Shown here: positions 27,003-34,144 of the stretch, in pieces
How the letters are laid out: the number at the start of each line of letters is the position of its first letter
Numbering within the stretch: the first letter of the stretch is position 1
Assembly: GCA_022825895.1 (NCBI GenBank)
Contig: JAJDVX010000032.1
Span: forward strand, 62,001-126,000
Direction: 5' to 3'
From: Chloroflexota bacterium
GTDB taxonomy: Bacteria > Chloroflexota > UBA11872
Length of the DNA stretch: 64,000 bases
The notes under the pieces: model-generated
Seen by the model: only the letters and a program-made list of their open reading frames with translations
Told to the model about the DNA's origin: nothing
The model's database searches: none
Made by a program: the position numbers and the translations under genes

Positions 27003-28136
27003 TTATTCCGTCAGAATCTCGCGCAGGCGCTGGCCGATGATTTCGGGTTCGCCGGGCTGCAGGTTGGCGGAGGCGGCTTCGACGAGGCCGCGTGAAGGAT
27101 CGAAGCGGACGACGATGGAGGGGTCGCCGGCGAGTAGGGCGTCGACGACTTCCTGAACGTCTGGGCCCTGCCAGTCGGGTTCGAAGCCGATGACGGCGGT
27201 TGGGACGAAGTAGCGGTCGTCGTCAAATTCGACGGTGGCGCGAACGCCATCCAGTTCGCCAACATCGTCGACGATGATCTCGACGAGTTCGTGGAACTCG
27301 CGGAGCATTTCCTCCTCGTCGGAGTCCATGTAGCTGCGGAGCGCGGCGTAGAGGCCAACCATTTCTTCCTTGGCGATCTTGGACGGGCGGCCGATGGCGT
27401 GGTTGGGGCTGTTGTTGAGATGCGCGGCTTCGATGAGGTCGGCGCGGCCGTAGAGCAGGCCAGTAGCCTGCGGACCGCGGATGACTTTGCCGCCGCTCAT
27501 GGCGACCAGGTCGGCGCCGTCGCGAATGAAGCGCTTGAGGTTGTCGCGCGGCGGGACCGTCATGGATGCGTCCACGATGACCGGGACGTCATGTGCGTGG
27601 GCGATGTCAGCAACCTGCGGCAGGGTCAGACCACCACGCGGGTTACCCGGTGCAAAAAGGTAGGCCACGGCGGCCGTTCGGTCGGTGATCGCCGCTTCCA
27701 TCTCCTCGGGCAAACAAGAGACGACGTTGCCGACCTCGATGAAGCGCGCGCCGGTGAAGCCGTACATGTGGCTGTAGGGGCCGCGATGGAGCTTTTGGAT
27801 GACGAGTTCATCCTTGAGGCCGGTCGTATCGGGAATCCGGCGCACGGCGGCGATGTCAGTCCCCGTCATGCACGCCGCCATCGAGATGACCATTCCGGCG
27901 GCCGCGCCGGCGACCACCATGCCGGCCTCCGCGCCGGTTACCTCGGCGATGTATTCGCCAATGCGGCGATTGAGCGTTTCGAGGGTCACAAAGGCGCGTC
28001 CTGCCTCGGCCATTGCCTCGAACGTCTCCGGCAGCATCAGCGAGCCGCCGTGGGCGGTGGTTGGACCGCCGGCGTGGATAACGCGCGGCACGCCGAGTTC
28101 GTCATAGATGCGGTTGGCGGGAAGGGTTCGAGCCAT
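27003..28136 (-). CDS. PLP-dependent enzyme of the SelA/aminotransferase-V-like fold
   Basis: 377 aa from ATG 28136 ('MARTLPANRIYDELGVPRVIHAGG'). 'SGGKVIRGPQATGLLYGR' contains the Schiff-base Lys in the SelA-type context, and 'PVIVDASMTVPPRDNLKRF' precedes it with the cofactor-contacting Asp. The group (COG1921-like) includes selenocysteine synthase but also D-glucosaminate-6-phosphate ammonia-lyase and related sugar-acid enzymes. Missing SelA-specific N-terminal features and the catabolic context favour a sugar-amine lyase role. The same frame is open far upstream over the 28236 gene, but that is antisense chance reading. Confidence 0.75.
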   Translation of the reverse strand: MARTLPANRIYDELGVPRVIHAGGPTTAHGGSLMLPETFEAMAEAGRAFVTLETLNRRIGEYIAEVTGAEAGMVVAGAAAGMVISMAACMTGTDIAAVRRIPDTTGLKDELVIQKLHRGPYSHMYGFTGARFIEVGNVVSCLPEEMEAAITDRTAAVAYLFAPGNPRGGLTLPQVADIAHAHDVPVIVDASMTVPPRDNLKRFIRDGADLVAMSGGKVIRGPQATGLLYGRADLIEAAHLNNSPNHAIGRPSKIAKEEMVGLYAALRSYMDSDEEEMLREFHELVEIIVDDVGELDGVRATVEFDDDRYFVPTAVIGFEPDWQGPDVQEVVDALLAGDPSIVVRFDPSRGLVEAASANLQPGEPEIIGQRLREILTE

Positions 28137-28235
28137 GAGAACTTCCGGCACAAGCGGCCAGTGTTGTATAGCACGTCGAGAACCCGCGCCGGTATATAGT
28201 TCGGCAGCTAAGGTTCCCCACCGAGAGTTGGCGGC

Positions 28236-29801
28236 ATGAGCATTGACAACCTGTACCCCGGGCTGGTGACTCCGCTGCCAGTGGCTACGGGCTATCACCC
28301 CTTCGTTGACTACCGCTTCATTCACCCGGGGCGCGCGCGCTGGGTGGATGACGACGGCCGGCCCCAAGGCGCCTGGGGGCTGACGAATCCGACGTCGCTC
28401 CACGCCGACTTTCCGGCGGTGCCTCGCGGCGTTGAACTGCGGGCGGAGCCGGGGGTGCGGACCGAACCCGTACTCAAGGCCACTGAGCCGTGGGAGAGGC
28501 TGGTGTGGTGGCCGAAGGTGATTTTCGACGGCGGTCGCTACAAGCTCTGGTATGAGGCGGTTCCGCCGGATCACTGGGATCCGGAGATCGGCCCGAATCT
28601 TGCCTGGCCAAACCCTGTGTTTGGCGGGTTGCTGTGCTACGCCGAGTCGGACGACGGGTTTAGCTGGACGAAGCCGAAGCTGGGGATCGGGTCCTGGGAC
28701 GGATCCACCGACACCAACATCTCGCTGGGGCGAGAGACCGTAGGGCCGATGGGGCTCCACGGTGCCAGTCCATTCATCGATCCGGAGGCGGAACCTGAGG
28801 CTCGCTACAAGATGTTTTGGTACGGCGACGCAACGCCCGAAGTCGTCGAAACCGCTCGGCGGGAGCGTCCCGAAGCGGTGGACCCGCGGACCACCGACGA
28901 TAGCCACGTGCGGGCGATGTATGTGGGCACCTCGCCAGACGGGCTGAACTGGACCGTGCAGGACGAGCCGGCGGTGGTGTTCTGTAGCGACACGCTGCAG
29001 GTTGTGGAGTGGGACGCGCTGCGGAGTCAGTACGTCTGGTACGGGCGCGGCTGGTCGTGGGGTCGGCGCACGATCACGCGCGCGGAAACAGCCGACTTCA
29101 GCCGCTGGCCACTGCCGCAGGACGTTCTGACCGCCTCGCCAGTCAACCCCGAGCAGACCGACTTGTACACCAACGGCAAGACTCGCTATCCGAGTGATCC
29201 GACCACGCACCTGATGTTTCCGACGCTGTACGACCGGGCGACGGACCAGACGACCATTGGGATGGCGACGAGTGTGGACGGGGTTGCGTGGAGTTGGACG
29301 ACCGGCAACCCGGTGTTGCCGGTGGGCCCGCCGGACGGTGTGGACGGCGGGAGCATGTTTGTGGGGATTGGGCTGGTTCCTCTGCCGGGCGACCGGGTTG
29401 GGCTGCCGTACGCCGGGTACAGCTATCCACACAAGTTCCCGGCGAACCTGGCCGACAGCGGGATCTGCTGGTGTACCTGGACGCGGGGACGGCTGGCCGG
29501 GATTCACGCGGCGACGGAGGGCGAGTTCTGGACGCCGCCGGTGCGGCTGGCCGGCAGCGGGCTGCGGGTGAACTGCCGGGTGCAGCCGGGTGGGAGCCTG
29601 CGCGTTGGCGTGACGGACGAGGAATGGTCGGAGATTCCGGGGCTGAGTGTGTCGGATTGTCAGCCGGTCACGGGTGACCAGCTTGATGCACCGGTTGCCT
29701 GGAACAGCGGTGCTCAATTGCCGGTTGACCAAGCGGTGTCGCTGCACTTCAGTTTGCGGACGGGCTCGGTGTTTGGGTTCGAGGTCGTCGGTACGGATTA
29801 G
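28236..29801 (+). CDS. Glycosidase-like beta-propeller protein, paralog A
   Basis: 521 aa from ATG 28236. Blade-like repeats include 'GGRYKLWYEAVPPDHWDP', 'LLCYAESDDGFSWTKPKLG', 'VRAMYVGTSPDGLNWT', 'YVWYGRGWSWGRRTI' and 'THLMFPTLYDRATDQT', as in glycoside hydrolase family 32/43-type propellers. The C-terminal 130 residues look like a beta-sandwich ending 'FGFEVV'. No signal peptide is apparent. It shares the opening 'GYHPFVDYRFIHPGRARW' and closing motif with the paralog at 41763-43319. Likely acts on a carbohydrate; substrate unknown. Divergent from the PLP enzyme gene by 99 nt. Confidence 0.75.
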   Translation: MSIDNLYPGLVTPLPVATGYHPFVDYRFIHPGRARWVDDDGRPQGAWGLTNPTSLHADFPAVPRGVELRAEPGVRTEPVLKATEPWERLVWWPKVIFDGGRYKLWYEAVPPDHWDPEIGPNLAWPNPVFGGLLCYAESDDGFSWTKPKLGIGSWDGSTDTNISLGRETVGPMGLHGASPFIDPEAEPEARYKMFWYGDATPEVVETARRERPEAVDPRTTDDSHVRAMYVGTSPDGLNWTVQDEPAVVFCSDTLQVVEWDALRSQYVWYGRGWSWGRRTITRAETADFSRWPLPQDVLTASPVNPEQTDLYTNGKTRYPSDPTTHLMFPTLYDRATDQTTIGMATSVDGVAWSWTTGNPVLPVGPPDGVDGGSMFVGIGLVPLPGDRVGLPYAGYSYPHKFPANLADSGICWCTWTRGRLAGIHAATEGEFWTPPVRLAGSGLRVNCRVQPGGSLRVGVTDEEWSEIPGLSVSDCQPVTGDQLDAPVAWNSGAQLPVDQAVSLHFSLRTGSVFGFEVVGTD

Positions 29802-29860
29802 CGAACCAGCTGGCGCCTAGAATGGCGTCGCCGCTGAGTAAGCGAGTGAGCGGTTGACGC

Positions 29861-30484
29861 ATGCGGACGTTGCGCCGGGCGAGCACATCGGATTCCGACG
29901 CCGAAATCGTCGGTCGGCTGATGCTGGACGCCTTCCCCGAGACATTCACCTATGTCTTTGGGGAGCGGGACCGGCAGGCGGCGCGGGCTGTGGGACATGG
30001 CTTGCGGGCATTTGGGTCAATGCCTAACGCCTGGCTGGCAGAGCGCGAGGGCATTTGTGAGGGGCTGGTGTTGGTTCGTTGGGACAACCGGTCGACGCCG
30101 ATTACGGGGCTGAAGGCATTCCTGGCGATGGCGCGGGTGTTGGGGCCGTGGCGGGCGCTGTGGGTGGCGTTTCACATTCCGCCACTGCCGCCGCACTGGC
30201 TACATGAGCGCGAGGCCTATATCAGCGCGCTGGCGATATCACCGCCGGCTCGGCGGCGCGGGCACGGATCGGCGCTGCTGGATCATGTGATCGATCTTGC
30301 CCGAGAGCGGGGTTACCAACAGGTGACGCTGCGGGTTGAAGCGGACAACGCCGCCGCGCAGGCGTTGTTTCGGCGGCATGGGTTTGTGGAGGATCCGCGC
30401 CGGCTGCAGTGGGTGTTCAACCTGGTACGGCGGCACTTTGGGGAGATCATCATGACGCGGCGGTTGGACACGCCGGCTGACTGA
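29861..30484 (+). CDS. GNAT family N-acetyltransferase
   Basis: 207 aa from ATG 29861. The acetyl-CoA-binding motif A is 'ALAISPPARRRGHGSALLDH' (R/Q-x-x-G-x-G/A type), followed by 'VTLRVEADNAAAQALFRRHGF', the typical motif B region. Acceptor unknown. The N-terminal half is longer than the minimal GNAT fold and may form the substrate pocket. It follows the propeller gene by 59 nt on the same strand and could be co-transcribed. Confidence 0.88.
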   Translation: MRTLRRASTSDSDAEIVGRLMLDAFPETFTYVFGERDRQAARAVGHGLRAFGSMPNAWLAEREGICEGLVLVRWDNRSTPITGLKAFLAMARVLGPWRALWVAFHIPPLPPHWLHEREAYISALAISPPARRRGHGSALLDHVIDLARERGYQQVTLRVEADNAAAQALFRRHGFVEDPRRLQWVFNLVRRHFGEIIMTRRLDTPAD

Positions 30485-30515
30485 AGGGTTGGCGCTGCGC
30501 AGACCCCCCTAGTCC

Positions 30516-31358
30516 CTAGTCATCGGAGTCACGGCGGCCGGCGAGGTTGCCGAGCATCTGGGTGAACTCGAGCGGGAAGATGAACTTGGAGGCGGGGCTG
30601 GCGCCGAGGGATTTGAGGGTGTCGAGGTACTGCAGGCGCATGGTGTTGTCGTCGATGCCGCGCGCAGTTTCAAAGATGCGCTGGAGCGCATCCGCAAATC
30701 CCTGAGCTCGCAGTACGGCGGCTTGCTGGTCGCCTTCGGCCTGAAGGATTTCGGCCTGGCGGCTGCCCTCGGCCTGGAGGATGGCGGCCTGCTTCCGGCC
30801 CTCGGCCACGGTGATGTCGGACTCGCGCGTGCCTTGAGCTTCCAGGATGACGGAGCGGCGCACGCGCTCGGCCGACATCTGGCGGTTCATCGCATCCTGG
30901 ATCTCGCGCGGTGGATCAATCTCGCGGATTTCGACGTTAGTAACCTTGATGCCCCAGCGCTCGGTCTCAGAATCCAGCTTGACGCGGATGGACTCGTTGA
31001 TGCGCTCGCGCTGTGAGAGCACCTCGTCCAGCGCGATGTCGCCGATTACCGCCCGCAGCGTGGTAGTGGCGAGGCCGACGACGGCCTGGTGGTAGTTCTC
31101 GACCTCCAGCACGGCGCGTTCGGCTTGATTGATGTCCACACGCATGTAGACCAGAAAGTCGATCTCGATGGGCGCGTTGTCGCGGGTGATGTTGGTCTGG
31201 CGCGGGATGTCCAGGACCTCGGTACGAGTGTCGAGCCGCGTGATCTGGTGAATGATGGGAATGGCGAAGACAATGCCGGGGCCGAGCATGCCTTCGAAGC
31301 GCCCGAATCTGAATCGGGCCAGTCGCTCGTAGTCGCGGATGAAGTTGATGATGGCCAT
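30516..31358 (-). CDS. SPFH/Band 7 (slipin/stomatin-like) membrane protein
   Basis: 280 aa from ATG 31358. After a short N-terminus, 'ARFRFGRFEGMLGPGIVFAIPI' and 'DTRTEVLDIPRQTNITRDNAPIEIDF' are classic Band 7 sequences. A long Ala/Glu/Gln-rich coiled-coil region ('GRKQAAILQAEGSRQAEILQAEG') follows. Stomatin-like proteins oligomerise at membranes and organise lipid domains. The typical N-terminal hydrophobic hairpin is absent or very short. It is 14 nt downstream of the NfeD-type protease gene, the known stomatin-operon-partner arrangement. Confidence 0.92.
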   Translation of the reverse strand: MAIINFIRDYERLARFRFGRFEGMLGPGIVFAIPIIHQITRLDTRTEVLDIPRQTNITRDNAPIEIDFLVYMRVDINQAERAVLEVENYHQAVVGLATTTLRAVIGDIALDEVLSQRERINESIRVKLDSETERWGIKVTNVEIREIDPPREIQDAMNRQMSAERVRRSVILEAQGTRESDITVAEGRKQAAILQAEGSRQAEILQAEGDQQAAVLRAQGFADALQRIFETARGIDDNTMRLQYLDTLKSLGASPASKFIFPLEFTQMLGNLAGRRDSDD

Positions 31359-31372
31359 TGGTGCCTCCCTGG

Positions 31373-32782
31373 CTACGCGCTCGACGGGGGCTGCGCCGCC
31401 CCTGTGTGGTCCGCCATCGAATCGATATCCGCGGGCCTGACCATGAGCGTGGTGCCGTCCACGGCGGTTACCTCTACAGCGTAACCCTCCTCGATGACTT
31501 CCGAGTCGTCCTCGGATTGCAGGCGGGCGTGCCAGTACTCGCCGAGCATCTGGACTTCGCCGTCGGGGGCCAGCCGGCGGGTGACATGGGCGGGGTTGCC
31601 GATCATGGATTGGCTGTCGAATGGGCTGCGGTAGGGAGCGGGCTTGCCGGTTTTGGCCATGATGATGAGGGTGGCGGTAAGGGCCGCGAGGATGGCGCCC
31701 ATCGCGACGAGGACCCAGACGCTGACGGTGAGGGTTTCGGCGCCCGGGAAGTCCAGTTCGACGGGACGCAGGGCGCCGCCGGCGAGGAGGATTGCGGCGA
31801 CGATGAAGGTGACCCCGGCACCCGCGCCGTAGATGCCGGCGCCCGGTTCCTGGAACTCGAGGAACAGCAGGCCGAGGGCGATCAAGAGCAGGGCGACGCC
31901 GAGCCAGTTGACGGGGAGCTGGCCGAGGCCGACGAAGCCGAGACCGAGGGCGATGGCGCCGGTGACGCCGGGGATGACGAGGCCGGGGTTGGCCAGTTCG
32001 ATGAGCAGAGCGATGCCGCCGACGGTGAGGAGGATGAAGGCGAGGTTGGGCGAGGCGACGACGGAGAGGAAGTGCTCCAGGAGGGTGCGGTCGACCGGCT
32101 GAATTGGGGCGTCGGTGATCTGGAGCGGGATTTCGCCAGCTGCGGTGGGTACGAATGCTCCGTTGATCTGGCGGAGGAGGTCGGGCAGGTCATCGGCGAG
32201 GACGTCAGTGAGTCCCAGGTCGAGGGCCTCGCTGGCTGAGTAGGAGCGGGCTTCCGTGATGGCGGCTTCCAGGGCCGCGGGATCGCGGCCGCGGGCGTCG
32301 GCGATGCTGCGGGCGAATGCCTGGGTGTCCTGGAGAACCTTGGCGGCCAGGGTTTCGGGGACATCCTGGCCGGTGGCGTCGATGGGAGAAGCGGCGCCGA
32401 CGTTGGTGCCGGGGCTCATGGCGGCGACACCGGCGGCGGCCAGCACGAACATGCCGGCCGAGGCGGCCTGGGCGCCGCGAGGGGTAACGAAGACGGCGAC
32501 GGGAAGGGGGGACTCGAGGATTGAGCTGACGATCTCGCGAGCGGAGGTGCTGAGGCCACCGGGGGTGTTGAGCTGGATGACCAGGAGGGCGGCGTCGGCT
32601 TCCACCGCTTCGTTGATGGCCCGGTCCACGTAGCGGGCCGCGTTGGGGTCGATGAAGCCGTCGAGTTCGAGAGTCATGACGGCGGAGGATTGGGCTTGGG
32701 CGGCGGGGGCCAGCAGCAGGGCCAGGAGGGAGCCGACGAGGACGAGGCGGCGGATCGGGGTGAGGAGGGGGTGGGGGATCAC
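31373..32782 (-). CDS. NfeD family membrane protein with ClpP-class serine protease domain
   Basis: 469 aa from GTG 32782. A signal peptide ('LVLVGSLLALLLAPAAQAQ') leads to an SppA/ClpP-class protease domain with the nucleophile Ser in 'AQAASAGMFVLAA' and a candidate general-base Lys in 'TLAAKVLQDTQ', as in archaeal 1510-N. Four or five membrane segments follow (about residues 225-345), then a C-terminal OB-fold NfeD domain ('MIGNPAHVTRRLAPDGEVQMLGEYW'). The partner stomatin-like protein is a known substrate type for this protease class. The operon likely acts in membrane quality control. Confidence 0.92.
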   Translation of the reverse strand: MIPHPLLTPIRRLVLVGSLLALLLAPAAQAQSSAVMTLELDGFIDPNAARYVDRAINEAVEADAALLVIQLNTPGGLSTSAREIVSSILESPLPVAVFVTPRGAQAASAGMFVLAAAGVAAMSPGTNVGAASPIDATGQDVPETLAAKVLQDTQAFARSIADARGRDPAALEAAITEARSYSASEALDLGLTDVLADDLPDLLRQINGAFVPTAAGEIPLQITDAPIQPVDRTLLEHFLSVVASPNLAFILLTVGGIALLIELANPGLVIPGVTGAIALGLGFVGLGQLPVNWLGVALLLIALGLLFLEFQEPGAGIYGAGAGVTFIVAAILLAGGALRPVELDFPGAETLTVSVWVLVAMGAILAALTATLIIMAKTGKPAPYRSPFDSQSMIGNPAHVTRRLAPDGEVQMLGEYWHARLQSEDDSEVIEEGYAVEVTAVDGTTLMVRPADIDSMADHTGAAQPPSSA

Positions 32783-32907
32783 CGGGTCCTCCCGGGTGGC
32801 GGGTCGGCTAGTTGATTATCGCTGGTCATGGCGCCGAGGTATGCAGGGTTTGGCACGGTCGAGGGGTGGGTGTTTGGCGAGGCGAAATGGGGTGGGGTTG
32901 CGCGTGT

Positions 32908-32931
32908 AAGAGTTTTTTCTAAAAAACTCTT
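32908..32931. repeat. AT-rich perfect palindrome
   Basis: Arms AAGAGTTTTTT and AAAAAACTCTT (11 nt each) separated by 2 nt, standing out in very GC-rich DNA. It could act as a bidirectional terminator or protein-binding site; no gene ends next to it. Confidence 0.6.
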
Positions 32932-33127
32932 GAGGTGATTCGGGGCGCTTTTTTGCTGGGTTTGAGGGGCGGAGGAGGAAGGGGAGAGGGTGGAGGGCAG
33001 AGGAGTGAGAAGGGCAGGAAGGGAAGAAGACGGGAGCGGGGAGAGAGGTGAGTGGGGAGTAGGAGGTTGGGAAGATTTGGTCAGGATGGGTTGCCAGGGA
33101 TGGCTTGGGTGCGGTTGGGCTGAACAT

Positions 33128-33163
33128 GGTGCTGGGTCCCGGCCGGGGACGCCGGGATGACGG
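33128..33163 (+). repeat. Interspersed repeat, family B
   Basis: 36-nt element starting GGTGCTGGGTCCCGGCC and ending CGCCGGGATGACGG, containing GTCCCGGC/GCCGGGAT-type inverted arms. Other copies are at 33335, 39789 and 43593. Confidence 0.75.
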
Positions 33164-33334
33164 GTTGGTTGCGGCTGGTCTGCGCGGGGATGACGTTGGG
33201 GCGGGATGCCGGGCGAGGGGAGGAGAGGCGGAGGTTGGGAGCATATGGTCAGGCTGGGTGGTAGGGGATTCAGAGGCAACGAGCGCCTGCGGTGCTGGGA
33301 GCCAGGGGCGGCAGGGTGCGCTGAGGTTGATCGG

Positions 33335-33370
33335 GGTGCTGGGTCCCGGCTGAGGACGCCGGGATGACGG
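33335..33370 (+). repeat. Interspersed repeat, family B
   Basis: Same element as at 33128, with CTGAGG in place of CCGGGG in the centre. This change lies in the loop between the inverted arms, so the hairpin is conserved. Confidence 0.75.
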
Positions 33371-33388
33371 GGTGGGGGTGAAGGGGGG

Positions 33389-33441
33389 AACTGTCCCTGG
33401 CCAGCCAGCCCCTAGAGGGGGCTGGCTGGCCAGGGACAGTT
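33389..33441. repeat. Perfect 24-bp inverted repeat with 5-nt loop
   Basis: Left arm 33389-33412 begins AACTGTCCCTGGCCAGCC; right arm 33418-33441 is its exact reverse complement; the loop is TAGAG. It stands alone in noncoding DNA. A perfect 24-bp stem suggests a recently mobile miniature element or a strong RNA hairpin; no flanking direct repeat was obvious. Confidence 0.75.
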
Positions 33442-33580
33442 TGGGCGGATTTTTTGGCGGGTCGGCGACGACGGGTGGGGCTGTGAGGGGGCGGGCGGGA
33501 GGGGAGAAGGCAGAGGGTCGAGAGGTGAGTGGGGGAGTAGGTGGTTGGGAGCATGTGGTCAGGCTGGGTTGCCCGGGGGT

Positions 33581-33605
33581 GTGGTTCGACAGGCTCACCA
33601 GAAAC
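33581..33605 (+). repeat. Truncated family A repeat
   Basis: GTGGTTCGACAGGCTCACCAG followed by AAAC. This is the short form of family A, lacking the 25-nt centre seen at 1813 and in the 255-bp array. Confidence 0.65.
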
Positions 33606-34144
33606 GCTGGGTGCGCCGGGATTGCGCATGGGGCTGGGTGCCCGCCCTTCGGCAAGCTCAGGGCAGGCTTTGCGCGGGGATGACGGGTGGCGGAAGGGGA
33701 GAGGGTAGAGGGTAGAGAAGTGAGATCGGAAGGGGACAGGGAAGGGGCAAAGCGCGAGGAGGGGGATGAAGAGCGGGGTGATGAGGAAGGAGTGAGTTGA
33801 GAGCAGTGAGAAGAGAGAGAAGCGGGGGATAGAGCCGGGGAGGAGGAGCAGGAGGGCGGGGGGCATTTGGAGTGGGGGTTGCAAGGCTTACTCGGACAGT
33901 GTACACTCTCTGAGGGCGAGGGGCAAGTGGCGGGAGCAGCGGTTAGTGGTTCGTGGCCAGTGAAGAGAGGGTCGAGAGTGATTGGTGAGGTTGGATGGGG
34001 TAGAGGCAAGGGCTTTTCGGCGTAACGGGGGTTGGGCGAAGGGCATTGTTGAAGGCCAATGGTCGCGGGTCGACGACTCTCTCGCCAAGGGTGGGGTGGC
34101 GGGGTAGCGTGGCGGGGTGTGGGTGGGGAGGGTGACGGGGTGGG

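Larger units (their letters stand above)
32783..34144. other. Repeat-rich intergenic region
   Basis: 1,362 nt with no credible gene, between nfeD (minus) and the restriction-modification gene (plus). It is strongly G-rich on the plus strand and contains two palindromes, two family B repeats and a truncated family A repeat (listed separately). Degenerate blocks such as GAGTGGGGAGTAGG and TTGGGAGCATGTGGTCAGG recur near 33050, 33235 and 33530. The long Pro-rich minus-strand reading frames here are composition artefacts. Confidence 0.7.

Noticed and set aside
27003-28136. SelA (selenocysteine synthase) as support for the candidate selenoprotein
   Set aside because: The fold and Lys context match the wider SelA-like group, but the sequence start and neighbours fit a sugar-amine enzyme better; it is not evidence for Sec machinery.
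27003-29747. Continuous 914-codon minus-strand frame
   Set aside because: Only 27003-28136 matches a protein family (PLP enzyme). The upstream part is Arg/Pro-rich and antisense to the strongly coding propeller gene at 28236-29801.
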